Shown here: positions 54,274-63,162 of the stretch, in pieces | Layout: each line of letters starts with the position of its first letter | Position numbering within the stretch: the first letter of the stretch is position 1 | From: Roseovarius amoyensis | Lineage (GTDB): Bacteria; Pseudomonadota; Alphaproteobacteria; Rhodobacterales; Rhodobacteraceae | NCBI RefSeq assembly: GCF_003260265.1 | Contig: NZ_QITQ01000001.1 | Span: 1-64,000 of the forward strand | Direction: 5' to 3' | DNA length: 64,000 nucleotides | Made by a program: the position numbers and the translations under genes | The notes under the pieces: generated by a model | Database searches by the model: none | Told to the model about the DNA's origin: nothing | What the model saw: only the letters and a program-made list of their open reading frames with translations

Positions 54274-55611
54274 TCAGAGCCCCGCCTCGGCCGCGAAGCG
54301 GTCGAGCGCGCAAGTGAGTTTCTCGATGATTTCATCCACATGGGCGGGCGTGGCGATCATCGGCGGGGCGAGGATGAAGTGATCGCCCGAATACCCCCCG
54401 CGCGTGCGGCGGGAATAGAGGATCAGGCCCTCGGCATAGGCGGCCTCGACCAGCCGCTCATAGGCGTTCAGCTCTGCCGGCAGCGGCGCCATCGTGGTGC
54501 GGTCGGCGACCAGTTCGAACGCCTGCAGCATGCCGAGGCCGCGCACATCGCCGATCATTGGGTATCGGTTCATCAGCGCGCGCAGCCGCTGGCCAAGCCG
54601 GGTGCCGACGTCTAGCGCGTTCGCCATCAGCCCCTGGTCTTCGATCTCGTCGATCACGGCCAGCCCGGCGGCGCAGGCAAGCGGGTTGCCGGCATAGGTA
54701 AAACCGTGGACAAAGCCGCCCGCGCCCATCACAGCATCAACCACGCGATCATGCGCCACCACCGCGCCAAGCGGCATGTAACCCGCGCCGAACCCCTTTG
54801 ACAGCGCCACGATGTCGGGCGCGACGCCCCATGTGTCAGCCGCGAAAAAGGTGCCGGTTCGCCCGCCGCCGGACAGCACTTCGTCATGGATCAGCAGGAT
54901 GCCGTAGCGGTCGCAAATCTCGCGGATGCGCGCCATGTAGCCCGCAGGCGGCACCAGGCAGCCGGTCGATGCACCGCCCACCGGCTCGACGATGAAGGCC
55001 AGCACCGTTTCGGGGCCTTCCTCAAGCAGGCAATCCTCGAGCATGTCGGCATAGTGGCGGCCGGTTTCCGGGTCAGAGGCGTCAAGCCCGTCGAGATAGG
55101 CGCGCGGCGCCGGGATTTTCGGCATCCTTCGCATCATCGGATCGAAGGGCGCGGTCATCGGCGCATAGCCGGTCAGCGCCAGCGCCCCCAGTGTCGCGCC
55201 GTGATAGGACGGATAGCGCGAGATCACCTTGAACCGCTGCGCCTGCCCCTGCGCCAGCGCATACTGGCGCGCCAGTTTGATCGCGGTTTCCACCGCCTCG
55301 GACCCGCCGGAGACGAAAAAGACCCGCTCCAGCCCCTCGGGCGCCAGCCCCGCCACCCGGGCCGCCAGCGCCTCGGCCGGTTCGGTTTCGAAATGCAGCC
55401 GGTAGCCGAAGGTCGAAACCTCCATCTGCCGGCGCATCGCCGCCAGCACCCGGGGGTTGGAATAGCCGATATTGCACACCATCGCGGCCGACGAACCATC
55501 GAGATAGCGCTTGCCGTCCACATCCCACAGATAAACGCCCTCGGCCCGCGCCAGTCGGGGGCGGCGCGTGCGGGACTGGTAGAAAAGATGGCTCCTGGCG
55601 TTTGCGTTCAT
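54274..55611 (-). CDS. Class III PLP-dependent aminotransferase
   Basis: 445 aa. PLP lysine in VALSKGFGAGYMPLGAVV, preceded by ILLIHDEVLSGGGRTGTFFA. N-terminus GVYLWDVDGKRYLDGSSAAM and VFFVSGGSEAVETAIKLARQ. Omega-amino acid or beta-amino acid transaminase is most likely given the BKACE partner, which needs a beta-keto acid. ATG at 55611, ten bases after livF stops. Confidence 0.88.
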   Translation of the reverse strand: MNANARSHLFYQSRTRRPRLARAEGVYLWDVDGKRYLDGSSAAMVCNIGYSNPRVLAAMRRQMEVSTFGYRLHFETEPAEALAARVAGLAPEGLERVFFVSGGSEAVETAIKLARQYALAQGQAQRFKVISRYPSYHGATLGALALTGYAPMTAPFDPMMRRMPKIPAPRAYLDGLDASDPETGRHYADMLEDCLLEEGPETVLAFIVEPVGGASTGCLVPPAGYMARIREICDRYGILLIHDEVLSGGGRTGTFFAADTWGVAPDIVALSKGFGAGYMPLGAVVAHDRVVDAVMGAGGFVHGFTYAGNPLACAAGLAVIDEIEDQGLMANALDVGTRLGQRLRALMNRYPMIGDVRGLGMLQAFELVADRTTMAPLPAELNAYERLVEAAYAEGLILYSRRTRGGYSGDHFILAPPMIATPAHVDEIIEKLTCALDRFAAEAGL

Positions 55612-55621
55612 AGCTGCTGCC

Positions 55622-56344
55622 TCAGGCCACCCAGAACGCCTTTTCGAGGTCGGTGAACTCGCTCGCCGGGCCCTCGAACTTGTTGCGCCCCAGTTCGAGC
55701 ACATAGACATAATCGGCGATCTTGAGCGCGTGCCGGATTTCCTGATCGACCAGCAGGATGGTCAGCCCGTCGATCCGCGACAGATCGACCAGCATGGAAT
55801 AGACCTCCTCGGCCAGCATTTTGGACAGGCCGGCGGTGGGTTCGTCCACCAACAGCATCCGCGGCTCCGACATCAGCGTGCGGCCGATCTCGACCATGCG
55901 TTGCTGGCCGCCCGACAGCTCGCCCGTGACCTGGCGGCGCTTGTCGCGCAGGGCGGGGAAACGTTCATAGTTGGCCTCGATCTTGTCACGCACCTGGCGG
56001 CGGTCGCGGCGGAAGGTCCAGCCGCCCAGTTCGAGGTTTTCCTCGACCGTCATGTCCTTGAACACGCCGGGCTGCTGCGGGATGTAGGCCAGCCCCTTGA
56101 GGATCTTTTCCTGCGGGGGGATATCTAGGATCGACTCCCCCTCCATCAGGATGTCGCCCTTGTTGGGGGTCAGAAAGCCGAACGCGGCCTTGAGCGCGGT
56201 GGACTTGCCCACGCCGTTGGCGCCCAGGATGGTGGTGATCTGGCCCTTGCGCGCCTTGATGAAGAGGTCGGACAGAATGTTCAGATCGCGGTAATAGCCG
56301 ACCGAGAGATCCCTCATTTCCAGAACGGTGGCGGGTTCGGTCAT
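55622..56344 (-). CDS. livF: Branched-chain amino acid-type ABC transporter ATPase (LivF-like)
   Basis: 240 aa. Walker A ILGANGVGKSTALKA, signature ELSGGQQRMVEIGRTL, Walker B LLVDEPTAGL, H-loop ILLVDQEIRH. Uses ATP to drive import with LivG, LivH and LivM. Overlaps livG by four bases. The exported ligand class is amino-acid-like but may differ from branched-chain amino acids. Confidence 0.92.
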   Translation of the reverse strand: MTEPATVLEMRDLSVGYYRDLNILSDLFIKARKGQITTILGANGVGKSTALKAAFGFLTPNKGDILMEGESILDIPPQEKILKGLAYIPQQPGVFKDMTVEENLELGGWTFRRDRRQVRDKIEANYERFPALRDKRRQVTGELSGGQQRMVEIGRTLMSEPRMLLVDEPTAGLSKMLAEEVYSMLVDLSRIDGLTILLVDQEIRHALKIADYVYVLELGRNKFEGPASEFTDLEKAFWVA

Positions 56345-57075
56345 GCCGTCTCCTCCTCTTCGGCGCCGAGATAGGCCTCGATCACCGCGGGGTCGTTCTT
56401 GACCTCGTCGGGCGGGCCATCGGCGATGAGGTCACCGAAGTTGAGCACAAGCAGGCGTTCGCTGAGCGAAAAGATCGAATCCATCTGGTGGCTGATAAGG
56501 ATGATCGCCTTGCCGGCGTCGTTGACGCGGCGGATATAGGCATAGATCACCTCCATCAGCCTGGGGTGCACGCCGGCAAAGGGCTCGTCCAGGATGATGA
56601 CGTCGGGGTCGAGCATCAGGAGGCGGCCAAGTTCCAGCAGCTTTTGCTGCCCGCCCGACAGCGCCTGCGCGTGTTCGTTGCGCAGATGGTCGATGGTCAG
56701 GAATTCCAGCACCTCCATCGCCTGTTCGGTCAGTTCGGCCCGGCCACGGGAATGCCCCAGCGCCAGCGCCGGGACAAAGAGGTTTTCCAGCACCGTCATC
56801 CGCCGGAACGAGCGCGTGACCTGGAACGTGCGCCCCAGCCCCGCGCGCGCCACCTCGAATGGCGGAAACTGGTCGATGCGCCGTTCGCCGAGGTAGACCG
56901 TGCCGCTGGTGGGCTTGATCGCCCCGTCGAGGATGTTGGTCAGCGTCGTCTTGCCGGCCCCGTTGGGGCCGATCAGGCCGATCAGTTCGGGGCCGTTGAC
57001 CTCGAAGCTGACGCCCTTGAGCACATGGTTGCCGCCGAAACGCTTGTGCAGGTTTGTGACCTTGAGATGTATCAA
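56341..57075 (-). CDS. livG: Branched-chain amino acid-type ABC transporter ATPase (LivG-like)
   Basis: 244 aa. Walker A LIGPNGAGKTTLTNI, signature ALSGGQQKLLELGRLL, Walker B VIILDEPFAGVHPRL. Start appears to be TTG at 57075, overlapping the livM stop; no better start in frame lies near. Coupled to livF and livM. Confidence 0.92.
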   Translation of the reverse strand: MIHLKVTNLHKRFGGNHVLKGVSFEVNGPELIGLIGPNGAGKTTLTNILDGAIKPTSGTVYLGERRIDQFPPFEVARAGLGRTFQVTRSFRRMTVLENLFVPALALGHSRGRAELTEQAMEVLEFLTIDHLRNEHAQALSGGQQKLLELGRLLMLDPDVIILDEPFAGVHPRLMEVIYAYIRRVNDAGKAIILISHQMDSIFSLSERLLVLNFGDLIADGPPDEVKNDPAVIEAYLGAEEEETA

Positions 57076-58304
57076 TCCGGTGCCTCCGTTCGGTGGGGGC
57101 CGCCCTCGGGGCCGGTGACGGTAGAGGCGCGCTTGGCCACGGTTTCCTCGGCCACGCCCTGGCGCCGGAAATAGGCGATCATCGGCGCGATCAGACCGTT
57201 GCGGAAGAACCTGAGCGTGATCATCAGCAGGATGCCGAAGAACACCAGCCGCCAGATCGTCATGTCGACCTCGACACCGCCGATGACAAAGCTGTTGCGC
57301 AGCATTTCCAGCAGCACCTGCAGGATTATGGCGCCGATGGCGGCAGCGACGAAGTTCTCGATCCCGCCGATCACGGCCATCGCCACGACCAGGCTCATCT
57401 GCAGCAGGAACAGCATGTTGGGGGTGATGATCTGGACATAGTGCCCCTGCACCGCGCCCGCCGCGGCGGCCATTGAACAGGTGACGGAAAAGACCAGCAC
57501 CTTGTATTTCGTGGTGTTCACGCCCAGCGCGGCGGCGGCGTCCTGATCCTCGCGCAGGGCGCGCACGAAAAGGCCAAAGCGCGAATGCGCCAGCCAGCCG
57601 AGGATGATCAGGCAGATCAGCAGCAGCCCCAGCATGGTGTAATAGGGCGGCAGCTTGTCAGTGGGTTCGTAAAATCTGCCAAACAGCGTGATACCGCTGG
57701 GATAGAGCGCCGGCAGCTCCAGCCCCGCCTGCCCGCGGGTGATGTCGATCTCGGCCGAGATCGTGGCCTTGAGGATTTCCGAAAAACCCAGCGTGAAAAG
57801 CGCCAGGTAAGCCGCCCGCAGCCTGAGCACCAGCATCCCCACCAGGAACCCCGCCAGCGCCCCCATCAGGGTGCCAAGGACGACGCCCAGCAGCACCGGC
57901 ATCGCCGTCACCTCGACGCTGCCGGCCCAGGCATCCATCGCCTGGCGCAGACAGTCCTGGGTCAGCGTGGTTGATGTGACCCCGATGGGATTGACCACCA
58001 CCAGCCACTGGCCGAAGAACTGCGTTTCGGCGCACAGGCCCGTGGGCTCGGGCGAGAGATAGATGTAGTGACGAAAAAGCCCGGCGGAATAGGCCCCGAT
58101 CGCCATGAACCCCATGTGCCCAAAGGAAAACTGCCCGGCATAGCCCGACAGCATCGACCAGCTGGCCGCCAGGATGGCGTAGAAAAAGCCGGTGATGAGG
58201 ATGTGCATGACATAGTCGTAATCCGCCCCGCCATAGGTCAGCGGAAAGACCGCGAGCAGCAGCAGAAAGGCGGCGCCGGCGATGTTGGGTATCTGCCGTT
58301 TCAT
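57072..58304 (-). CDS. livM: Branched-chain amino acid-type ABC permease (LivM-like)
   Basis: 410 aa with about ten membrane segments. LSGYAGQFSFGHMGFMAIGA is the LivM signature, and FVRALREDQDAAAALGVNTT the ATPase-contact loop. An insert after residue 85 (LSPEPTGLCAETQFFGQW) is longer than in LivM of E. coli. ATG at 58304. Confidence 0.92.
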   Translation of the reverse strand: MKRQIPNIAGAAFLLLLAVFPLTYGGADYDYVMHILITGFFYAILAASWSMLSGYAGQFSFGHMGFMAIGAYSAGLFRHYIYLSPEPTGLCAETQFFGQWLVVVNPIGVTSTTLTQDCLRQAMDAWAGSVEVTAMPVLLGVVLGTLMGALAGFLVGMLVLRLRAAYLALFTLGFSEILKATISAEIDITRGQAGLELPALYPSGITLFGRFYEPTDKLPPYYTMLGLLLICLIILGWLAHSRFGLFVRALREDQDAAAALGVNTTKYKVLVFSVTCSMAAAAGAVQGHYVQIITPNMLFLLQMSLVVAMAVIGGIENFVAAAIGAIILQVLLEMLRNSFVIGGVEVDMTIWRLVFFGILLMITLRFFRNGLIAPMIAYFRRQGVAEETVAKRASTVTGPEGGPHRTEAPD

Positions 58305-58559
58305 GGGTTCACCTCTGATGCGGCAGCCCGAAAACCTTGATCGCTACTAATCCTCGTTCCGCCCGACGGCACCGCCGGGCAGCCCCCGACCGCCCCCCCG
58401 GGCGGGGGCTTCACCCCCACCCGCGGTCGGAGGCTACCCTCAGGGGAGAGGCGAAAGCGCCGCACGTCATGTGAATGATCGCCCGGCAAGAGCATCCCGG
58501 CCTGCTTTGCTCCGGTGAAGCGAGATGAAATATTGACGATACCTGTCATCACATCCCCC
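58305..58559. other. GC-rich intergenic stretch inside the liv cluster
   Basis: 255 bases between livH and livM with several GC-rich inverted repeats (around 58366-58435). No gene supported: one open frame on the minus strand has no binding site and unlikely composition. May hold an mRNA-processing or attenuation structure. Confidence 0.4.
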
Positions 58560-59828
58560 TCAAAGCTGGCCGTGTGAGCCGCTGGCGAAGCGGCGGCCGA
58601 ACATGCCGGTCGGGCGCAACAGCAGCGTCAGCGTCAGCACGATCATCCCGTAGGCGGGGATGTAACTTGCCGCCTTTTGCGCGTCGGGGATGCAGCCGGT
58701 GCCGGCGGCCTCGACCAGACCCACCATGATGCCGCCGACGAAGGCGCCGGGCAGCGAGCCCAGCCCCCCCAGCACCACGATCACGAAAGACCGCATCGCC
58801 GGGATCGCACCGACCTGCGGCAGCCAGGAAAACGCCTGCACCAGCAGCGCCCCCGCCAGCGCGGCAATCATGCCGCCCAGCGCGAATGCCAGCATGTTCA
58901 TGCGGTCGGGGCTGATGCCGGCGATGGCGGCGGCCTCGCGGTCCTGGCTGACGGCGCGCAGCGCCTTGCCGGTCCAGGTGCGGTGCATGAAGTACAAGAG
59001 CGCCAGCAGCACCAGGATACAGGTGACGGCGGCGCTCAGGCGGGGGCTGGATATGGTGACCTGCTCGAACAGCGTCATGCTGCCGCGGCTGGTCTTGATC
59101 CAGACCAGATCAGCCTCGGCCGGAAAGCGAAAGCGCGGGAATTCGACATAGCGCTGCACCTTGACCGGGCTCGCACCGGCGACCGCCTGCACAAAGTATT
59201 GCAGGGTAAAGGCCAGGCCGAAGGTGACGAGGATACCGTATTCGACCGGGCGGTCGATCTTGCCGTGATACATCGGCGTCAGCATCAGCCGCTCGAACAC
59301 CGCGCCGATAACAAAGGCCACGGCGCAGGCGCCCAGCACCCCGATCAGCGGGTTGACCCCGGGCATCAATACCTCGGTGATCCAGTAAACCAGCATGCCG
59401 CCGATCATGTAGAATTCGCCATGCGCAAAGCTGACGACGCCGAGGATCGAAAAGATCAACGACAGCCCCAGCGCCATGAACCCGTAGATAATGCCGATGA
59501 TCAGCCCGTTCACCACCTGGCTGGCCACGAAGCCGCCCGAGGTGACGCAGATATTGTCGGGATCGGCAAAGCTGAACGTGACCGCGATGATCAACACCGC
59601 CAGCAGCGCCAGTGCGGTGCTCAGGTATCCCGACGCGCGCGGCGTGCCGGCCCAGACCGCGGCTATGCCCACCGGCCCCAGCGCAGCGCCAGCCATGGTG
59701 CCAATGAAGGTTGCGTTCGATGTGTCGAGGTCGCGGGCCAGATAGCGGCGCCGGATCAGGATGCTTCCGGACACGCCCCAGAATATCATCCAGCCCAGAA
59801 CGCCCCAGAAGAGCACAGGAAATTCCAA
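58560..59828 (-). CDS. livH: Branched-chain amino acid-type ABC permease (LivH-like)
   Basis: 422 aa, longer than typical LivH (about 300) because of an N-terminal extension with about three hydrophobic segments. The usual LivH core starts near residue 100 with VVNGLIIGIIYGFMALGLSL and ILGVVSFAHGEFYMIGGML; ATPase-contact loop AVSQDREAAAIAGISPDRMN. Preferred start is TTG at 59828, with GAGGGG upstream; a GTG at 59834 is too close to that site. Confidence 0.88.
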   Translation of the reverse strand: MEFPVLFWGVLGWMIFWGVSGSILIRRRYLARDLDTSNATFIGTMAGAALGPVGIAAVWAGTPRASGYLSTALALLAVLIIAVTFSFADPDNICVTSGGFVASQVVNGLIIGIIYGFMALGLSLIFSILGVVSFAHGEFYMIGGMLVYWITEVLMPGVNPLIGVLGACAVAFVIGAVFERLMLTPMYHGKIDRPVEYGILVTFGLAFTLQYFVQAVAGASPVKVQRYVEFPRFRFPAEADLVWIKTSRGSMTLFEQVTISSPRLSAAVTCILVLLALLYFMHRTWTGKALRAVSQDREAAAIAGISPDRMNMLAFALGGMIAALAGALLVQAFSWLPQVGAIPAMRSFVIVVLGGLGSLPGAFVGGIMVGLVEAAGTGCIPDAQKAASYIPAYGMIVLTLTLLLRPTGMFGRRFASGSHGQL

Positions 59829-59923
59829 GGTCACCCCCTCGAATGAACCGGGTTCATATCCCGGCCTCGTATGTCGGTGCGCCCGGGCGCTGTCAGCGGC
59901 GCCCGGGCGTGATCGGTATCAGG

Positions 59924-61156
59924 TCACTGGTGGACAAAGACCGGTTCGGTCGTCTTGTAGGCATCCGGATAGACGATCGCGGCCGATGTCGAATCCTGTC
60001 CCTCGTCCTGGTACTGGATCATGGTCAGCGCCGGGTCGGGCCACTGGTGCCACCACTCGTCGCCCTTGCCATCCTCAGAGGGGTCTTTCTGCGTGCCGTA
60101 GGGGAAATAGATCCGCCCCAGCGTGCCTTCGTGCACGATCCCTTCCAGCGCCGCGACGATGGCGTCGCCGTCGGTCGATCCGGCCTCGCCGATCGCCTGC
60201 GCGATGACGGCGATGGAGTCATATGCCTCCATCGCATAGCTTTCCACGTCCGACTTGCCCATCCGCTCTTTGTACTTGGCGGCAAAGGCGCGGCCCTTGT
60301 CGCTGAACTGGGTTTCGGGCACGCCGATACGCTGGACAAAGGCATATTGCCCGTCGGGTACGTTCTGCCAGTAGGCGCCTGATTCCAGCGCGTCCTGCCC
60401 GGTGACGAATGGCATGTCGAGCGGCCCGATACCGGCATCCGCCGCCTGTTGGGTAAAGTTGTAGGCCGCCTCGCCCGTGACCAGGGTGATGATCATGTCG
60501 GGGTTCTCGGCCTTGATCCGCTGGACGATGCCGGCATAGTCCTGGGTGCCGATATCGACCGAGAAGGTCACGCTTTCAACGCCCCCGGTTTCCAGCCCGC
60601 GCGCGGTTTCCTGCGAGGCGGGAATGCCATAGTCGGTGTTCTCGGTCAGGATCGCGACCTTCTTGACGTCCGGCACGGTCAGGGCGAATTGCCAGATCGT
60701 GGCCGAGGCCCAGGAACTGAGCGGCGCGATGCGGAAAATGTATTTCTGCTTGTCGCCGGTAATGGTGTCGTTCCAGGTCTCGGCAAAGACGACCGGCACG
60801 CCACGGGCGTCGGCCACGTCCTTGGACGCCACGCCGACCGAGCTGTGATAGCCCCCGCCGACAGCCGCGACGCCATCCTGCGCGATCAGCTTTTCCATGA
60901 TCGCGGTGGCTTTTTCCGGCAGACCTTCGGAATCGCCGATCACCACCTTGATGTCGCAGCCCAGCACGCCGCCGGCCGCGTTGATGTCTTCCTCGGCGAT
61001 CAGCATCGCCTCGCGCATTGCCTCTCCGCCGACCACGGTGCCGGGGGCCGACAGCGGCGCGATGCCGCCGATCTTGATGGGGCAGTCCACCGCATAGGCA
61101 CCCGTCGCCAAAAGCGCACCGGCCGCGGTGGCGGCCAGCAATCTGAAGGTTGTCAT
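59924..61156 (-). CDS. ABC transporter substrate-binding protein (Leu/Ile/Val-type)
   Basis: 410 aa. A signal peptide (MTTFRLLAATAAGALLATGA) precedes VDCPIKIGGIAPLSAPGTVV, and VVIGDSEGLPEKATAIMEKL, GVAAVGGGYHSSVGVASKDV are typical of the periplasmic LivJ-like family. FETWNDTI-like VFAETWNDTITGDKQKYIF is family-typical. The ligand is not branched-chain by necessity; catabolic neighbours suggest an amino- or acylated-amine compound. Divergent from the LysR gene. Confidence 0.9.
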   Translation of the reverse strand: MTTFRLLAATAAGALLATGAYAVDCPIKIGGIAPLSAPGTVVGGEAMREAMLIAEEDINAAGGVLGCDIKVVIGDSEGLPEKATAIMEKLIAQDGVAAVGGGYHSSVGVASKDVADARGVPVVFAETWNDTITGDKQKYIFRIAPLSSWASATIWQFALTVPDVKKVAILTENTDYGIPASQETARGLETGGVESVTFSVDIGTQDYAGIVQRIKAENPDMIITLVTGEAAYNFTQQAADAGIGPLDMPFVTGQDALESGAYWQNVPDGQYAFVQRIGVPETQFSDKGRAFAAKYKERMGKSDVESYAMEAYDSIAVIAQAIGEAGSTDGDAIVAALEGIVHEGTLGRIYFPYGTQKDPSEDGKGDEWWHQWPDPALTMIQYQDEGQDSTSAAIVYPDAYKTTEPVFVHQ

Positions 61157-61250
61157 CTAGTTCTCTCCCGTTGGTTCTGGCCCTCTTCCGCCGGGGCCTC
61201 ACATGACAAACTATTGCAGTGCCGGGCGAAATCCCCCAAATTGATAATAC

Positions 61251-61265
61251 CTATCCGACACATAG
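61251..61265. promoter_or_regulatory. Putative LysR box
   Basis: CTATCCGACACATAG: CTAT-N7-ATAG with the T-N11-A pattern, in the gap between the binding-protein gene and the divergent LysR gene, 18-32 bases before the LysR start. A likely autoregulatory site. Confidence 0.5.
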
Positions 61266-61282
61266 ACAGGAATGATGCCCCC

Positions 61283-62299
61283 TTGACGAGAGTGCCCGAC
61301 AAGTTCGTCACCAACCTCGACTGGAATTTGCTGCGCACCTTCGTGGTGATCGTCGAAGAGGGGGGCATCACCGCCGCGGCGACCCGGCTGTTGCGCCGCC
61401 AGCCCACGGTTTCGGCGGCGCTGGCGCGGCTCGAGGCACATCTTGGCAACCGGCTGATCGAACGTGGCGGCGGCACCTTTCGGCTGACGACGGCGGGGCG
61501 CGCGCTCTACCGCGAATGCACCGAGATATACGGCGCGGTGGCGCGGCTGGGCGATTTGACGCAGGCCGCCACCAAGTACCTGACCGGCCATGTCCAGATC
61601 CTGCTGGCCAGCTATGTCGTCACTCCGATTCTCGACCGCACGCTGGCGGATTTTCACCGCATCTATCCGGACGTGACGTTCGAGATCCGCGTCGAGACCA
61701 GCCGCGAGGTGCTGAGCGGCGTGATGGACAAGACCGCGCCGTTGGGCATCTGCCTGCTGAACCGCCACCCCGCCCGCCTGAACGTCGATCATATCTACCG
61801 CGAATATTTCGGGTTCTTCTGCGGCCCGCCGCACCCGCTGTATGGGCGCAAAGAGCTGGAAATCGGCGATTTGCGCGGCCTTGCGGCGGTGTCGTTCGAC
61901 ACCGACAGCATGGATGACGCCCTGCGCCCCGTGGCGATCTTTCGCCGCGACAACGAGCTGGACCAGAATATCGTCGGCAGCTCCAGCCACCTGGAAGAGG
62001 TGCGCCGCATGATCGCCTGCGGGCTGGGCATCGGCCCGCTGCCACTGCATGTCGTGCGCCAGGACATCACGGCGGGCACGCTGTGGCGGCTGCCGCCCTA
62101 CGCATCGCCGCCCGCGGTCGACATTCACCTGGTGACGAACCCCGCCAGCCGGTTAAGCCGGGCCGAGGCCAAGTTTATCAACGTGCTCAAGCGCGGGATC
62201 GCCGCCGCCAGCCTGGCCGAACGCACCTATGACGGGACCTTGCCCGCAACGCTGCCGCGCGATGCCGGGGCAGCCGCGCAAAGCAGGGCCGGCAAATGA
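61283..62299 (+). CDS. LysR family transcriptional regulator
   Basis: 338 aa. Helix-turn-helix NLLRTFVVIVEEGGITAAAT and RQPTVSAALARLEAHLGNRL, followed by the effector-binding domain. Starts are TTG at 61283 or GTG at 61292; the reading frame stays open far upstream but runs antisense to the binding-protein gene. Divergent from the liv cluster, so it likely controls it. Its stop overlaps the IclR start (ATGA). Confidence 0.88.
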   Translation: MTRVPDKFVTNLDWNLLRTFVVIVEEGGITAAATRLLRRQPTVSAALARLEAHLGNRLIERGGGTFRLTTAGRALYRECTEIYGAVARLGDLTQAATKYLTGHVQILLASYVVTPILDRTLADFHRIYPDVTFEIRVETSREVLSGVMDKTAPLGICLLNRHPARLNVDHIYREYFGFFCGPPHPLYGRKELEIGDLRGLAAVSFDTDSMDDALRPVAIFRRDNELDQNIVGSSSHLEEVRRMIACGLGIGPLPLHVVRQDITAGTLWRLPPYASPPAVDIHLVTNPASRLSRAEAKFINVLKRGIAAASLAERTYDGTLPATLPRDAGAAAQSRAGK

Positions 62300-63045
62300 G
62301 CGACGACAGCGGCAAGGGCCGCCCCCCCGCCCCGGTCACGGGATCGGCCGGCAGGGCGCTGCTGGTGCTGCGGCTGGTGCTGGAACATGGCCCCGTTTCG
62401 CCACAACGGCTGACCGAGCTGAGCGGCCTGAGCCGCACCGCCGTGCACCGCGCCATCCACGCCCTGATCGAAGGCGGCTTCGTCCGTTACCAGCTGGGCA
62501 AGATGCACGTCATCGGCACCGCCGGGATGCGCGACCGGGTGCAAGGCGCGTTCTTCAGCCCGCCCGGCATCGACGCGATATCCAGGGCCGTGGATGCGGC
62601 GCTCAAGGGTCGGCGAACGCAGTGCGACATCGCGGTGCTGCCGCGCGATGGCGAGGTTGCCCTGGTCGAAACCACCGCCCCCGGCGAAATTCCCGAGACC
62701 GACTTTTTCGAAAGCGACCTGGTGTCGGTGCTGCTGGCGCATTTCGAACCCGTCGACGTCACCCGCATAACCGCCCGGACGCTGCGCGATACCGGCGGCG
62801 CGGCGCGGGTCGGGTCAGAATTTCTCGACCGTTACCGACAGGCCCATTACCAGGGCTACCTGTGGAACGGCCCCGAGGGCACGCTCTGCGTCCGCCTGAA
62901 CACAGAGCCCGAACGGGCGGTGGCGATTCGGCTGTTCGCACGCGGAACCGCCCGGCTGCGGCAGCGCGATTGTGTCGAGATTGTGCGTGAAATGGGGCAT
63001 ACCCTGCCTGAAATGTTTCCAAATCTCGCCACAATCACCAACTGA
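62296..63045 (+). CDS. IclR family transcriptional regulator
   Basis: 249 aa. The winged helix at the N-terminus (ALLVLRLVLEHGPVSPQRLT, LSRTAVHRAIHALIEGGFV) and a C-terminal effector domain (GYLWNGPEGTLCVRLN). IclR proteins often sense catabolic intermediates. Coupled to LysR by a four-base overlap, an unusual pair of regulators for one cluster. Confidence 0.83.
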   Translation: MSDDSGKGRPPAPVTGSAGRALLVLRLVLEHGPVSPQRLTELSGLSRTAVHRAIHALIEGGFVRYQLGKMHVIGTAGMRDRVQGAFFSPPGIDAISRAVDAALKGRRTQCDIAVLPRDGEVALVETTAPGEIPETDFFESDLVSVLLAHFEPVDVTRITARTLRDTGGAARVGSEFLDRYRQAHYQGYLWNGPEGTLCVRLNTEPERAVAIRLFARGTARLRQRDCVEIVREMGHTLPEMFPNLATITN

Positions 63046-63162
63046 TTTCATTATACGGAATGACGCGTTTGTTTCTGGCGCGACTCTCGGCTACTAAGAT
63101 CGCGTCATATGAGTAACGCGCCGCCGCCAGGCTGGCCGATCATCAGTATAAAGGAATGCATC

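Noticed and set aside
58301..58552. 83-aa minus-strand frame between livM and livH
   Set aside because: No ribosome binding site, Pro/Gly-rich residues derived from GC-rich inverted repeats.
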